Notes: a model not told the origin generated them from the sequence alone. Numbered from the stretch's first letter, positions 12,601 through 22,710 are shown. The stretch: DNA of 64,000 nucleotides from Aporrectodea caliginosa (GCA_020284085.1 JACEVL010000415.1:2788227-2852226), one strand, 5' to 3'. Numbers and translations are program-made.

Positions 12601-15600
12601 AAGAATCAAATAGTTAAATAAGAAACAAGTAATTTTTTAAACAGAGTGAAATAGCTACAGTTGGGCCATCTACTTAGAAGAGATTTCTTCTAGAACAATG
12701 TCCTCTGACTAGAGATGCCGCTGCATTTTTATCAATCCTCGAATTCTGTTCTCTTTAGCGAAGGCCACTTCTCAGGAGATATCCTGAAGGGGTACTCTCT
12801 AAATTGACTGAATGAATAAACTGAATGCAAATGGACTGTCCTCATCTTCCAGCTACTTGCAATGAAGACCAGACAGATATCTAGGTCTTTTGACCAAGTC
12901 ATGGTATAAGACTCTTCTGCATTGTGCACCACTGACTTCAAGGATATTAATCAACTGCCATTCTTTCTCTTAGGCTCAAAACTGTCTCTTCGTTAACACT
13001 TTAACGGTGAGCACGTACTAAAATTCAGGGAAAATTAATGCCTCTCATTGTTAAAGGGTTAAGCAAATACCTGAAAACTACCTCCTTGCCGTTTTTCCTA
13101 TTTCCAATATACCTAACAGCACTACCATATCGCAGCTCACTAATCCTATGCCTCCAATTCACACGGTCATGTTACCAATGACCACGTGTGTAGAACAGAT
13201 GTTCAAAATAATAACATTAATCATTTTTAAAACTGCCAAAATTGATTAATTATGCATTCAGAAATTTTCTTTTGCAACAATTTTTATATCGCTATTAATG
13301 TTAGCTTTGATTTTCTAACTACCAGTAACTCCATGTACCAGTAACTTTGCCTGCATGAGTTCCAAACCCAGATAAAGGGTTGGGAAATAGGGTGCAGTTA
13401 CTACCAGCATCAGAACAAATAAGATGACAGATATCGATCAACACCAATGGGCAGTGAGCTCGGACTTAAGGAAGGAAGGAAGGAAGTAATTATCAGAATT
13501 TTCATTAATAATAACAATATCATTATCATAATTTATAATGATCATCATTTTTATTACCAGTATTCATCATAATTATTAGCCATGGTACAGGAGTAGCATT
13601 TCTGATTCAGTATTACCAATTTATTATTACAGGTTTATTACTACAGACCTGCCACATCTAATTGTTGAAGTACCATGATAGACCGTAACTACCATGACAT
13701 GCGGAATGGCTGCCACAAGCTGAAACGTCTCTCGGCCATTCTGAAGCACAAGCGGATGGCTTTCATCCGCATCAAACATCACTGCATCGGGAGTCACCAG
13801 CAGAATACCAGGAATTTCCTCCTGCTATGCATAAACAAATAATAATAGTAATAATAATCTTCGTTTATTGATTCAAGCTGACATGAACGCAGTATGACTA
13901 CAAGTCATAGTATGAATGGATGATGAAAGTTATTACAGGAGTCGAATTTAACTGTATGGTTGCCATGCAAGGTGACCATCTGTCCTACTGCTCATTTTTA
14001 CCAATGCCATCTGGCGATTGAAAGACTGAGTTGACCTTTGTGAGGGTAGTGGGAATCGATCCCGCGCCCATGCTGATCTTCTGCTGCTCATGCCATATTG
14101 TTAACCATTCACCTAAACCCTCTCCCAAATGGAAGTATTTTTAATTCAAAACATTTATCTTTACTCTGTAAGTTTTACATTTTTCAGATTAAAATATATG
14201 TTATTAGATAGCGTTAAAAACATTTATTTTTAAATGCATTTTTTTTCAAATGCGTTTTAAAATCAGTTATTCTATTCATTGCTGACATAAAAAGAAAACA
14301 CGTTACATCATTTGGTTCAATGTATTTGGCGTTCATCTTGACAAATCGTTCGTGCAGTTCTTCATCAATTTTCTTCACCTCGTCCTCGCTGAGAGCTCTA
14401 GGCAGAGACAAAGCCTTGACCAATGGAACAGCCTGCCTCTCCGCATGGCCTGGAAATGGTTTGATAGGAGGAGATGTGCTGAGCTCAGACTAAGCAGAAA
14501 CAACACTCAACCTATACAACAAGGTTATTGCAGGCACACTACTAACTCAATTACTTATGAGTTCATTATAACTCAAGGAACCACGTCCCAGTTTTGTGTA
14601 ACAAACTACAGCTAATGTAATACATTGGATCAACCTCGAATCGTTTTGTTGCTTAGCACTCCACTGTAAGCCCTATCCTCTTTCCACAGGAACTGGACTA
14701 GAGCACTTCTGACTAGGAAGGCAGAGTAAATTGCTGCTTAATTATGTTAATAGGCTAAGTTTATAAATAACAATGAATCTAATCTATATAGTAGTAACAG
14801 AAGCACTGCATATCTAGTTGAACTAACAACTATACACTCTAAAAGTGATGTCCGCAAACACTGGCTACGATGCTTATTGACATGAACTGTTTGGCTTCAA
14901 AAGCAGATAGAATACTGTCACCTACTACCTGACTGTGTGGAACGCAGTGGTGTAGCAATATGTTCTGTGCCTTGTAAACAGAAGACTGCAGGTTTGAAAC
15001 TAGATCAAGCCACTGCGTAGCGACCCTGGACAAGTTGCTCACCCACAATTGTCTGCGAGGAAGGCAATGGGAAACCACCTCATTCACCTCATCCCCAGGT
15101 GGCATAAAAGCCAATGGACCTGCCTTCAGGCAGAGAACTCATCATCATCATCACTACCTGACAATGTTGCCCAAATAATTAAAAAGACAGAAAACTGGTT
15201 ATGCCACAATGAACGTGCTTTATTACCAGACAAATAATGTCTATGAATATTCTTGCTCTGTTAGTGTCTGCTATTTCCATGCATTACATTAAGAGCAAGC
15301 ACATGCAAAAGTCATTCAGTCTAGACTCTGTGATAAAACAGGTCCACTGTCTCCTTTGCTACTCGGAACTTGACAGTAAACACAGCAAAGGTCAACTGCA
15401 TCCAGTTGCTAACACTCAATGACACAGGCAGCAGTAACAGACTGCATCTGTGTCTGAAAATGAGGCCCTAACACACACACAAACCACCAAAGAAGAACCC
15501 AACTTTTGTAACCAATTCCCATAAAAGCAAGACTCCGAAGCAAATAATGTCGGTGATTAGATGAGAAGTGATTAGTACCTGAGGAGATTCTTCTGGCTTT

Positions 15601-15963
15601 GCAGGGATTGATACACATGACTTGGATTCCTTCGCAGCTTTTTCTGTGGGAGAACTTGAAATAACGGAATTTGCGGAAGTGAAATCAGGACCCGGTACAT
15701 AAAGAACCTAAAAGCCACAATAAACATAACTACGATATACCACTGTTACCAAGGAAGTGGGAGCACCTAGAAAAACGAAACAAACCATAAAAACCTTTCA
15801 TATGACATAAACTAGATACACAGAATTCATTCATTCATTCACTCAAAAATTGATATAGTGCCCCTTCAAGGTAACTACTCAGAAGGTCTCCCAACTCCAG
15901 CCCAGACAAAAAGTTGAGTTTTCAAGTGGCCATGATATGTATCAGAACATGATCTAGGGAACA

Positions 15964-16023
<60 letters not shown>

Positions 16024-16516
16024 ATACAATTATCAGTATTATTATTATTATTATTAATTAGTGACTTCTATCGTGCTGGTATCTAATGCACAAGGCATCA
16101 ACCAATGGGCAATGGCATAACAAAACCAAGCCATAATCGGTTCAGCATCAAGAAGATCAGCCCACACCATTTAAGTTAATCGTTGGTTGTCTAAAGCATA
16201 AACATAATGGCAGGACAGATATCCTAGACTGCCATCTCATTAAACACACAGATGGCCTCTGCCAACATTTTTGCATATACCTTACCCAGCATGCAATCTA
16301 GGATGGAAATCACTGTCTGTAAATAAAAACAGCTGCAATAGAAAAATGCACTCAAGTGCATGCCTGTGCAGCATTTACATACAATTAATAAAAACTCCAC
16401 ATTAAATGCCCAGAAGTTAAATTGAAACCTATCTCACTACAACAAGTGTAGAAACATTTACACACGGATCTCTGGTTTCCAGTTGAACTAAGACAATGCA
16501 ATAAAGCAGGATACAG

Positions 16517-16568
<52 letters not shown>

Positions 16569-19462
16569 GGGAGGACAGGGACAGACAGACAGACAGACAG
16601 AAGGAGAAGGGAGACAGGGAGGAGGCAGGAAGTAAGAAGTCATGTCAAGGCAAGGTCATTTCAGCTTTTCTTACAGGTTATAAGATTCGATGAGTCACAA
16701 TCACATGTGACAGACTGGAATTCAAACTGTGGCAATAAAGTGAAATGTAAACACAATTGCCATATGTCACACTGCAACATCCAGACACCACCATCTGGTC
16801 TCTCACAATAAAAAGAAATGATCATAACCAGAGAGCTGTTAACTCAAGCGTACAAGGCTAAAAGGCAGTTCTAGGTCAATGTTGCACGACATCTCATCAG
16901 CTATATTGGCCTTCAGTGAAGTAGTCCCATGGCTGTTAATCAATCGGAAACCAGGACAACAGCAACAATCAGAGCACTGCCCAGGACAACAGCAATCAAA
17001 CAATTAGAAAACTGATATTATTATTATTACTACTATTAATTAGTAATTTCTTATGGCACCAAACTCTGGCCATAATGACGCACAAGGCACCACAACAAAA
17101 CCAATCCGTAATCAGGTCAACACCCAGAAGATCAGTCGACCAAGACAGAGAGGCAGCCTATAGATGGTGAATAAGTTGAGCAGAATGAATAGATATAGAG
17201 AGATCTGATCTAATCTAATCTAATGGCTTCCATAGCACCGTTACCATGACGTCCAAGACTTCAGTTGATGGTCGCTTAGAGTAAAGTTGCAATAAAAAAT
17301 CAGAATTGATTGGAGAAGCCAGGTTGAAATCTGATGACAGATCAGGGAACCAGAAGCCATGCTAAAGTTGGTATGCAAGCTGAAAGAGATGAGTTTAAGT
17401 TTGGACCTGAATTACATAAAGCAATTTTGACAGAGCATACAAAATTGGATAACAAATTCCAGTGCTTCAGAGCAGTGACCAAAAATGAATGAGAACCAAC
17501 ACTGTTCTGGTGTTGGACACATTGAGTGTCACGTCATCCACTGATCGAGTGCAACATCTATTTGTAAGAGGAGTAAACATGATGGAACAGAGATAGGCTG
17601 GTTAAAATTTGTGAACAATTGGCGCCGCGTATTGCAGGCTGTCTGCTCTGTTAGTAGTTAAGATTTATGTCTTCTGTCATTTGTGTTCAAGCATAATTGC
17701 AGATTTTGATTGTCTGAATAAACGAAAATATTATATATCCTTTGCTTAGGTCAATGAGTGCAATAAGGGCTTAATGTGCTCATGTTTAGGGATCTTTGTA
17801 ATGGCTCTGGAAAACGTCTTAGATCATTTGTAGTTTATACAGATATTCCTTACGATACCAACCAGATGTTTCAAAATCTAGGTCCAGCAATTGCAGAAGC
17901 TCTCATTCACCAAGAACAGATGACTTGGTTGAATAATGAAAAGTGACAGATAAGATTGATTAATCCTAATATGGTCTGTATCCCTCATGAAATAATTGTT
18001 TTGTAACTGAAACACACAATGGCCTGCATTACAGCTACTTTCAATCATACCTATCAATGGCGGACCATGTGAGCCACATTTGCATAGGCCTATCCTGATT
18101 CTATCAGTTGCGCCAGATACGGGTCATATGGTGCAGTCTGCTACCCATTGTTTTGCTAACTGATGTAATATATTCGTTCGTAATGACATTTAACATCATA
18201 TAGGCTAGCGCCTCTGAGTACATATCTTGAAGGGGTACTATATAAATGTTCACTTACATTACATTCAGCAAGTGACTGGTCTGCCCAAGTTCCAAATGAC
18301 AGATCCAGTCCATCTTTAACTGGGATGCTCAAGTTGTAGCCAACACGCTGAAATCTTCGCATGTAATGAAACACACTTAAGAAGCGCTACACTGGCTTAC
18401 TGTTGCCTTTGACTTAGTGCAGACTAGACTTACTAGTTATCTTAAATCACACTTGTTCAGACCTGTTAGATATTCGTAGCTGCAACACTTTTGTGAGTTA
18501 CTTGAAATGGCCTATATAAGTGTCTTCATACAACAAAAATACTTAAAACTCTCCTCTTCTTGATTATCATTTCAGGCGGTCTTTGCCATTCATGTGAACT
18601 AGAACACCAAAACCTGAAGACAAGATAACAATTGGACGCAGAATAGGAATTACTGGAACAATTAGTTATTCACTCCCTTATGGCATTTCAACATGAAATC
18701 ACAATGACACTGAGTTAAAGGAAGAATGCAGTAAATGACAAACCTGGTCAGGGAAAATGGTTTCAGTCATCAAGCGGTTTAACTTTTTCAGAACAGTAAC
18801 ACTGACATCACATTGTGCAGCTATACTAAACAGGGTATCTGACTTCTTAACCTATAAAATAAAACAATGACATTGTCTTCTTTGAATATTCCATTCATGA
18901 AACATAGTCAATTCGTGAAACGTTAATTTACACACATCAATTGCATGACAGCAATAGATGAACATTTAAGTAAACAACATCAGGCTTTGGCAGGCGATGA
19001 ATATTAACTGGTCATGCCACAATTGCCACATGTATGTCATGACAGCAGAGCAAGGATAAATACTTATGTTATATTTGTTAGGAAATCACACGCAGCACAT
19101 GTAACGTCTGATAAAAGCAGTGTTGCCAAAATGCTCAGAGGCAATGTGACTTCAAAGCACATTCAATTCTATCTCGTGCTAGACAATATTATCTGCTATA
19201 AAAGGCTGTAATCACCATCAATATTAAAGCTGCATTATAAGAATAACAGTTTCACTCAGACTTTTCCTAACGTTAGGCCTGACTATTCTGCTATCCAGTA
19301 TCAGCAAAAGCAACAGAAATAATATAAACAGAACACAAATCTATTAAAATAAGTAAGTGACGAAATTGAAAAACCTGCATACATGGTAGGGCACTGTGCC
19401 CAGAGGCTGAATACTCTGAGATTTCTTCATCTGTGTCACTGGTCTTTTAGCAATGCTTTCAT
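3495..19462 (-). CDS. OXR1: OXR1/NCOA7-like protein (LysM, GRAM-like, TLDc), gene span
   Basis: This minus-strand gene encodes a homologue of oxidation resistance protein 1 and nuclear receptor coactivator 7. The family protects against oxidative stress and binds V-ATPase through TLDc; the mechanism is family knowledge. Fourteen exons join with agreeing phases into about 741 codons ending at TAA 3495-3497. In order they encode the end of an N-terminal linker, a LysM domain (DTLFSIAAQCDVS, then FPDQVLYVPG), a GRAM-like segment (EEIPGILLVTPDAVMFD), a 35-nt microexon, a long disordered acidic linker (11052-11779), a conserved YWYSIP..LLYTFFVQW block and a TLDc domain ending LWLDGALFRGR..CF. Exons upstream of 19462 are not identified, so the N-terminus is missing. 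OXR1 and NCOA7 cannot be told apart here; an invertebrate often has one gene for both. No TBC domain is seen. Confidence 0.93.
4087..4160 (-). CDS. OXR1: OXR1-like TLDc exon
   Basis: The 74-nt exon has acceptor AG at 4161-4162 and donor GTAAGT. It encodes KFAWTGANSFFVKGNKESL, the TLDc strand KWTG.N.FF..G..DSL, and ends two bases into a codon completed by the terminal exon. Confidence 0.93.
4868..4963 (-). CDS. OXR1: OXR1-like TLDc exon
   Basis: The 96-nt, phase-0 exon encodes VFGAMISCTLKMSDHFYGSG followed by ETYLFTFYPEFK. This corresponds to the TLDc motif VFGA......S..FYGTGE.F.FTF.PEF, the most diagnostic part of the domain. Confidence 0.96.
5450..5648 (-). mobile_element. tRNA-derived SINE, family 1 (intronic, minus)
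   Basis: Read on the minus strand, it begins with a tRNA-like head (GGTGGTATAGGGG as box A-like, GGGTTCGAATCCACC as box B), continues through a body with GTCCTTCACTCGCAATTGC, and ends in the shared tail GGGAGCGCCTCTGAGTAG...GGGGCGCTATA. It lies in an OXR1-like intron. Confidence 0.85.
5653..5730 (+). repeat. Shared LINE/SINE tail copy, plus orientation
   Basis: The tail GAGTGCCTCTGAGTAGATAT...CACTATATAAATGTTC is followed by TTACATTACAT repeats. It lies head to head beside the minus-oriented SINE, so two independent insertions are likely. Confidence 0.75.
5896..6048 (-). CDS. OXR1: OXR1-like TLDc exon (domain start)
   Basis: The 153-nt, phase-0 exon encodes LIYHLPPIAEGSPWNLLYSA, then SQHGFSLSTLYRKM and SPILLIIKDLSDQ. 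This is the TLDc opening L..LPPR..GYPW.L.YST..HG.SL.TLYR......PVLLVIKD. The donor GTACTT is at the low-coordinate end. Confidence 0.97.
6315..6428 (-). CDS. OXR1: OXR1-like pre-TLDc linker exon
   Basis: The 114-nt, phase-0 exon runs from acceptor CAG|CTC to donor GTAAGA. It encodes LINAKERKRMQSDAEIRQLP and then a Leu/Pro/Ser-rich stretch ending SHVGV. It matches the poorly conserved linker before TLDc and is placed by its splice sites and phase continuity. Confidence 0.88.
6517..6763. mobile_element. hAT-type miniature element (family C), 247 bp
   Basis: The ends read CAGAGATGAGTA and GCCCATCTCTG. The perfect 8-bp target duplication GTGTCAAG lies at 6509-6516 and 6764-6771. The interior is almost entirely copies and variants of the palindrome-rich motif CTAATCGATTAG in both orientations. 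It lies in an OXR1-like intron; a larger relative lies at 32449-33389. Confidence 0.93.
8134..8668. repeat. 24-bp purine-rich minisatellite (intronic)
   Basis: About 22 units, mostly 24 bp, are built from GGATGGAAGGAAGGAGGG and GAAGAAT, with some shortened and variant units. One strand is almost pure purine. Several frames stay open on both strands only because the period is a multiple of three. It lies in the intron just downstream of the 8713 donor. Confidence 0.95.
8713..8869 (-). CDS. OXR1: OXR1-like exon with the YTFFVQW block
   Basis: The 157-nt exon runs from acceptor TTACAG at 8870-8871 to donor GTAAAA. It encodes VDLLYTFFVQWTTEEDRLKG, then FVVVQTES, and ends YEIVKDWE, matching DHLY.FF.QW.P......GF.VV......V.EWE of OXR1/NCOA7. 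It is closely flanked by two unrelated minisatellites, 45-50 bp away on each side. Confidence 0.95.
8921..9217. repeat. 27-bp minisatellite, exactly 11 units (intronic)
   Basis: Eleven nearly identical units span 297 bp. Each holds CTGACTGCAGCACC followed by ATCTGAAGATGGC, which includes the short inverted repeat ATCT/AGAT. Long open frames here (such as LTAAPSEDG repeated) follow from the period of 27 and are not supported as coding. Confidence 0.97.
10077..10236 (-). CDS. OXR1: OXR1-like exon, conserved block before the TLDc linker
   Basis: The 160-nt exon runs from acceptor TTGTCAG to donor GTGAGT. It encodes PLTVFLHLKIDRGIDAMFGE and ends KSEYWYSIPVDK. It corresponds to FLCLRVGKPM...F.......EYWF.VP of the family. 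Its end phases fit both neighbouring exons exactly. Confidence 0.93.
11052..11779 (-). CDS. OXR1: OXR1-like large disordered-linker exon
   Basis: The 728-nt exon runs from acceptor TTTTTCAG to donor GTTGGC. It encodes about 243 residues rich in Ser, Glu, Asp, Lys and Gly, beginning IAANKSAVPTADENTL and ending SSPTAEVVSSIPVK. No domain is recognised. OXR1 and NCOA7 have a similarly long, unconserved acidic linker here. Open frame, phase and sharp splice sites support coding. Confidence 0.88.
11813..12177. repeat. Higher-order tandem repeat (intronic)
   Basis: A compound array alternates two related modules: ACAGGACATGAAACACTC / ATGAAACAGCGT and ACAGGACATGAAACATGAA / TGAAATGGTGT. They form longer units ending in CTAAAAGCACTCATGAAAC. 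It lies just upstream of the 11779 acceptor. The Cys-rich minus-strand frames are by-products of the repeat. Confidence 0.9.
12674..12708 (-). CDS. OXR1: OXR1-like 35-nt microexon
   Basis: Acceptor CATCTCTAG and donor GTAGAT bound 35 nt that read SEDIVLEEISS plus two bases. Phase 0 in and phase 2 out are exactly what the flanking exons require. The join reads HVM-SEDIVLEEISSK-IAANKS, which matches the family pattern EVMSAAMYKEILDSKIK (VMS...EI.SKI). Confidence 0.78.
12770..12830 (-). repeat. Possible diverged LINE/SINE tail copy
   Basis: The text CTCAGGAGATATCCTGAAGG followed by GGTACTCTCTAAATT and AATGAATAAA resembles the shared tail seen elsewhere, but is diverged. The orientation is uncertain. 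Confidence 0.35.
13693..13821 (-). CDS. OXR1: OXR1-like GRAM-like exon
   Basis: The 129-nt, phase-0 exon encodes EEIPGILLVTPDAVMFDADE, then SHPLVLQNGRETFQL, ending AAIPHVM. It aligns with VSGVLLVTPNNIMFDPHKSDPLV.ENG.E.YG...P.E.VMS of OXR1/NCOA7, the strongest non-TLDc marker of the family. Confidence 0.96.
13850..14115 (-). mobile_element. tRNA-derived SINE, family 2 (intronic, minus)
   Basis: On the minus strand it starts with a tRNA-like head (TGGTTAACAATATGG, then GGGATCGATTCCC as box B-like). The body includes TTACAGGAGTCGAATTTAAC on the plus strand, and it ends near CTTCGTTTATTGATTC. A second copy is at 40105-40415. Confidence 0.7.
14307..14432 (-). CDS. OXR1: OXR1-like exon before the GRAM-like region
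   Basis: The donor GTAACG at 14301-14306 is clear. The exon encodes LSEDEVKKIDEELHERFVKM and NAKYIEPND, matching EEEAF.EKFLKINCKYI of the family. The acceptor is ambiguous: phase 0 is satisfied at 14432 (GGCAG|GCTGTT) or 14414 (GTCAAG|GCTTTG). The longer form is given. Confidence 0.85.
14935..15150 (+). mobile_element. tRNA-derived SINE, family 3 (intronic, plus)
   Basis: It has a tRNA-like head (GCAGTGGTGTAGC, then GCAGGTTTGAAAC as box B-like) and a body with GGGAAACCACCTCATTCACC, ending in GGCAGAGAACTCATCATCATC. A minus-strand copy lies at 35570-35790. The head resembles family 1 but the body and tail differ. Confidence 0.75.
15579..15707 (-). CDS. OXR1: OXR1-like exon after LysM
   Basis: The 129-nt, phase-0 exon starts VLYVPGPDFTSANSVISSSP, the end of LysM (GQVLYVPDPE in vertebrates), and continues into a Lys/Glu/Ser linker ending KPEESPQ. 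Acceptor TTTTAG|GTT, donor GTACTA. Confidence 0.94.
15830..15905 (-). repeat. Shared LINE/SINE tail copy, minus (truncated)
   Basis: ATTCATTCATTCACTC repeats precede TATAGTGCCCCTTCAAGG and CTACTCAGAAGGTCTCCC, the reverse complement of the shared tail. It is 5' truncated. Confidence 0.75.
15966..16017. repeat. (AT)n microsatellite
   Basis: Uninterrupted alternating A and T over about 52 bp, within an OXR1-like intron. Confidence 0.98.
16040..16200. repeat. Interspersed repeat copy (unclassified)
   Basis: It contains AATTAGTGACTTCTATCG, CACAAGGCATCAACCAATGG and AAACCAAGCCATAATCGG. Related text recurs at 17020-17170, 20430-20580, 23690-23790 and 52103-52165, so this is a dispersed family. Its class is not evident. 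Confidence 0.6.
16509..16600. repeat. (GACA)n microsatellite
   Basis: A run of GACAGACAGACA units is interrupted by GGGAGGACAGGGACAG, followed by a purine-rich stretch. Confidence 0.95.
17020..17170. repeat. Interspersed repeat copy (same family as 16040)
   Basis: It shares AATTAGTAATTTCTTATGGC, GCACAAGGCACC and AAAACCAATCCGTAATCAGG with the copy at 16040-16200. Confidence 0.55.
18200..18270 (+). repeat. Shared LINE/SINE tail copy, plus
   Basis: TAGCGCCTCTGAGTACATAT...GGGGTACTATATAAATG is followed by TTACATTACATTC. No SINE head is present, so it is a 5'-truncated insertion. Confidence 0.75.
18744..18851 (-). CDS. OXR1: OXR1-like LysM exon
   Basis: The 108-nt, phase-0 exon encodes VKKSDTLFSIAAQCDVSVTV followed by LKKLNRLMTETIFPDQ. 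This is the LysM pattern V..GDTL..IA.K.......L..LN.L....I..GQ. Acceptor TTATAG, donor GTTTGT. Confidence 0.94.
19383..19462 (-). CDS. OXR1: OXR1-like exon before LysM (5'-most recognised)
   Basis: The 80-nt exon has acceptor TTTTAACAG and donor GTATGC after PYH. It encodes ESIAKRPVTQMKKSQSIQPL and GTVPYH. The join GTVPYH-VKKSDTLFSIA parallels GTIEYTV..RDSLNSIA in vertebrates. It starts with two bases completing a codon, so a further exon ending in phase 1 must lie upstream. Confidence 0.8.
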
Positions 19463-19904
19463 CTGTTAAAACATCCATGATTTTTTTTATCTCACAAGTA
19501 TGCACTGTGCTCTGAACATAAAGTTTCAACATCCTCTTAAAACATATAATTGTTATGGAAAATCTGCAGTACTCTGCTACAGTTTGAACATTTCTAACAC
19601 ATAAACAATCACTAAAACCTTTTCATGACATGCATCATTATTGTCAACAAACCTGGTAAATACTAGAGCTGTACTGAATAGCATTTTTTACTATTCAGCT
19701 GAATACGAATAATTGGCCACACTTTTCTATAAAGAATTCCAGCAGCAGAAATGATTTGGATATGGATATTGCAGGAATTTCAAGAATGCAGTAAATTAGA
19801 AATGATATCTGGTAAACAAACAATTCTGCTAGATAAAGTCATTCAGTGAAAACTGTGACGGTTTGGCAAAGTGGAGAGAATGCCAGTTGACTGAATCCCA
19901 AACA

Positions 19905-20090
19905 ATGCACAATATGCAAGATTCAGAGGAAAGAGAAACAAAGACAGACCAAAACTGCAACGGATAGACATACTAAATGAGGACATAGCAACACAAATGA
20001 GACCATTTACTCTCACCCATCACTACCAAATGGCTTGTGTCAGGAACTAATGATAATGATTATGAACTGATTATGATGATGAAAGGCACC
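19905..20090 (+). mobile_element. LINE 3'-end remnant
   Basis: It is similar to the copy at 26030-26235: both contain GGAAAGAGAAACAAAG near the start and GTCAGGAACTAATGATAATG or GTCAGGAACCAATGATGATT near the end. The better copy translates to the C-terminal pattern of a non-LTR reverse transcriptase. Confidence 0.55.
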
Positions 20091-20429
20091 TAAACAACTT
20101 TATATGAGAATATTTTTTATTAATTAGTAACAATAAAACCTCATGTCTAATACATCAGAGGTTTCAAGTTTGATAAACTATGGCCTGGTACCTGAGTCAC
20201 AGCCAGTGCTCTAATTTCCATTGCCTTCTGGAGACTGCAGAAATTCCCTACTCTATACTCATCACCGATCGATAACTTGTGATTGCAATAGATAGCACCC
20301 ACACCATGGCTTCACAGACCACAGACAACAATGCATTAATACACTGTGACTGTGAGCCCATGACTACTACAGCAATCTGTCTCAAATAATGATTATGCTT
20401 CATTCTCAGTGTGTCTGGTACATGATTTA

Positions 20430-20580
20430 CAGCCTGGGTACCAGGTATCCTAGGCCTTCAGGAGCCCATTGACATGGATACAAGGCATTAACCGATGGTG
20501 CAAGAAAATCAAGCCACAATCAGGCAGCCTATGGTGGATATGGTGTGGGTTGGAAAGGCTCAAACCCACACATATATTGT
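20430..20580. repeat. Interspersed repeat copy (16040 family)
   Basis: It contains ACAAGGCATTAACCGATGG and AAATCAAGCCACAATCAGGC, matching the 16040 family. Confidence 0.5.
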
Positions 20581-21275
20581 TGAGACAAGAGCTCAACCAT
20601 TCAGCTACCAAATAACTAGGACCTAAGTCAGAGAATGTTCTGCTTTGTATGTGCATGTTGAAGTTCCAGTCTAATGATCAGCCTCAATGATATATATGTG
20701 GTTTATGCAACGATAGGACATTTCTTTAACTCTGAATTCTACAAATGGCTGTCTAATAAAAATGTCCTTGTTAAAAATGACACAAAGTACTAATTTGTTT
20801 AATTCTTTTCCAAGAAAAACAGTCACCTGATACAGAGCAGCAATAATAATGTAAAACTAAGTGAACAACATCCACCAAATACACAAAGTCTTGACACTAG
20901 ACTAAGTATATTGCAGTCAGCCAAGTTATGTGCTACACTGAGGTTAAGCTTAGCTGCCCAATAAAAATCAATATGCTGTTAAACGCTACTAAAAGTTTAC
21001 TGCAAAGCTTTGCAACAGATATCTTGCTTCTCTTGTATATTGGATGGATGGTATATAAATTAAATATATCAAACTACATTACATGTACACATCCTACAGC
21101 CAAAACAATTTTGGTGGAAAACACGTCAGTCAGTCACTCAAGTATGAACTCAGTATTTAATTAATAAATGCACTGTTGGCCAGAAATAATTGATCAGACC
21201 ACAAAAACATAACAAACAATTACCAAAATGATAATAATCCAATTTTAATCTTCTACAAAAACCTGTCTCCTAGTG

Positions 21276-21818
21276 CAGGGGTGGCGAACCCATGGCAAAA
21301 TGAATGTTTCCAAGCAGAATTCAGACTGCCCCAAAAATTTCAAACTTCGAAATACACAATCACACTAGGAATCCACATTTCTTTTATAAAATACTTTATT
21401 TCAACACCTTCTAAAAGCACCTTTGAAGTAATGTCTTCTATTTCAATTTCATGCTTTGTTAATTAAAACATGAGAAAAATAATCAAGCACTGTTCAATTT
21501 AACAACTTTTTAATATGTAAAGAAAAGTTTTTACTATATCCATCTAGTATCCTATAACGTGTTAATAGTCCGCGTTCATTTTACGACATAGCGAGGGGAG
21601 GCAGCGCGCCCGTTTTTGTTGCGGCCAATGGCAACGCTGGCCATGACGGCGTATCTTTTCCCCGATTAGAAAAGTTGAGTGATTCTATAAGCTAGCCACT
21701 TATAGCATGTTTCACACTTAAAATTTGACTTTTTAGCCTGTGGCTCACATATTTAGATTCATTTCCCTAGATGGATAAAAATGATTTATCACTAGCTTAA
21801 AAAGGTTAGCCACCCCTG
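21276..21818. mobile_element. hAT-type miniature element (family D), 543 bp
   Basis: The ends read CAGGGGTGGCGAACC and GGTTAGCCACCCCTG. They are flanked by TCCTAGTG (21268-21275) and TCCTAGAG (21819-21826), an 8-bp duplication with one mismatch. No transposase is present. Confidence 0.88.
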
Positions 21819-22239
21819 TCCTAGAGAATTAAATTACGTTAATTTCCTAAAGTGTAATACTTTTTTAAGCAGCCTACCAGTAGATCTGAAATATTATTTA
21901 CCTGGTATCTATAAAGTATTAGCTTTAAAATAAAATAGCTGCATTTAGGCAGAATTTCAAGACAAACTGCTCAAAATATACTAGTTATGGTAGTTTATGG
22001 CCAGAATGCTCACAGATCTAGGAGAAAATCAATACAGCATAAAATCAGTCATCATAACAGACAGCCAAACATATATCTCAACACCATAGAAAGATTTACT
22101 GCTGTCTCTAGCTGCAGGCCACAGAAACATAAATGAATTAGCATCTGATCACATTAGGGTCCGCTCTTACCAGAAACTAAATCCAGACTATCAAGACCAT
22201 CTGAGCAGTAAAACCACAGTACGACAGTCAAATGACTGT

Positions 22240-22710
22240 GGGGCCGTCCATAAATGACGATCACGCAATTTTGGCCGATTTTGATCACCCTCCCCTCGTC
22301 ACACTTCGTCACAAAATGTAACACATTAAGAAAATGACGTCACAAAGCTCTGACCCCCTAAAACCAAATTTCCATGGCAAAGCAAAATGCTCCTTCATGG
22401 AACAAATAGGGAAAGCATGAATATTTTAAAACCTAACGGTGACCAAATATTGAAATAATTAAAAAATTATTAATAATGGTGCCCATAGCCCCATATACAT
22501 TAAAATAATTTAAAAAATAATGAAAATTTAATCCTCAAAATTAGTGTTGTTATTATTAAAATTAAATTGTTGTTAATTGTTAAATTTAATAACATAGACC
22601 TGGTGTGACGTCACACTTCTCAGACCCCCCCCACCCCCATGTCACACATCGTCACAAATTTCCGACCCCCCTCCCTCCCTAGGTGCGTGACGTCATTTAT
22701 GGATGGCCCC
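22240..22710. mobile_element. Inverted-repeat DNA element with GGGGCC termini, 471 bp
   Basis: The left end reads GGGGCCGTCCATAAATGACG and the right end is the inverse CGTCATTTATGGATGGCCCC (one mismatch). Both ends carry TGACGTCA-like and TCACA-rich subterminal text. TGT abuts both sides and may be a 3-bp target duplication. The superfamily is not assigned; it is not hAT because no 8-bp duplication is present. Confidence 0.8.

Noticed and set aside
22020..22230. Possible RNase H fragment (ITDSQTYIS) of a LINE
   Set aside because: Only a short motif resembles RNase H, and stops follow quickly; not enough to call.
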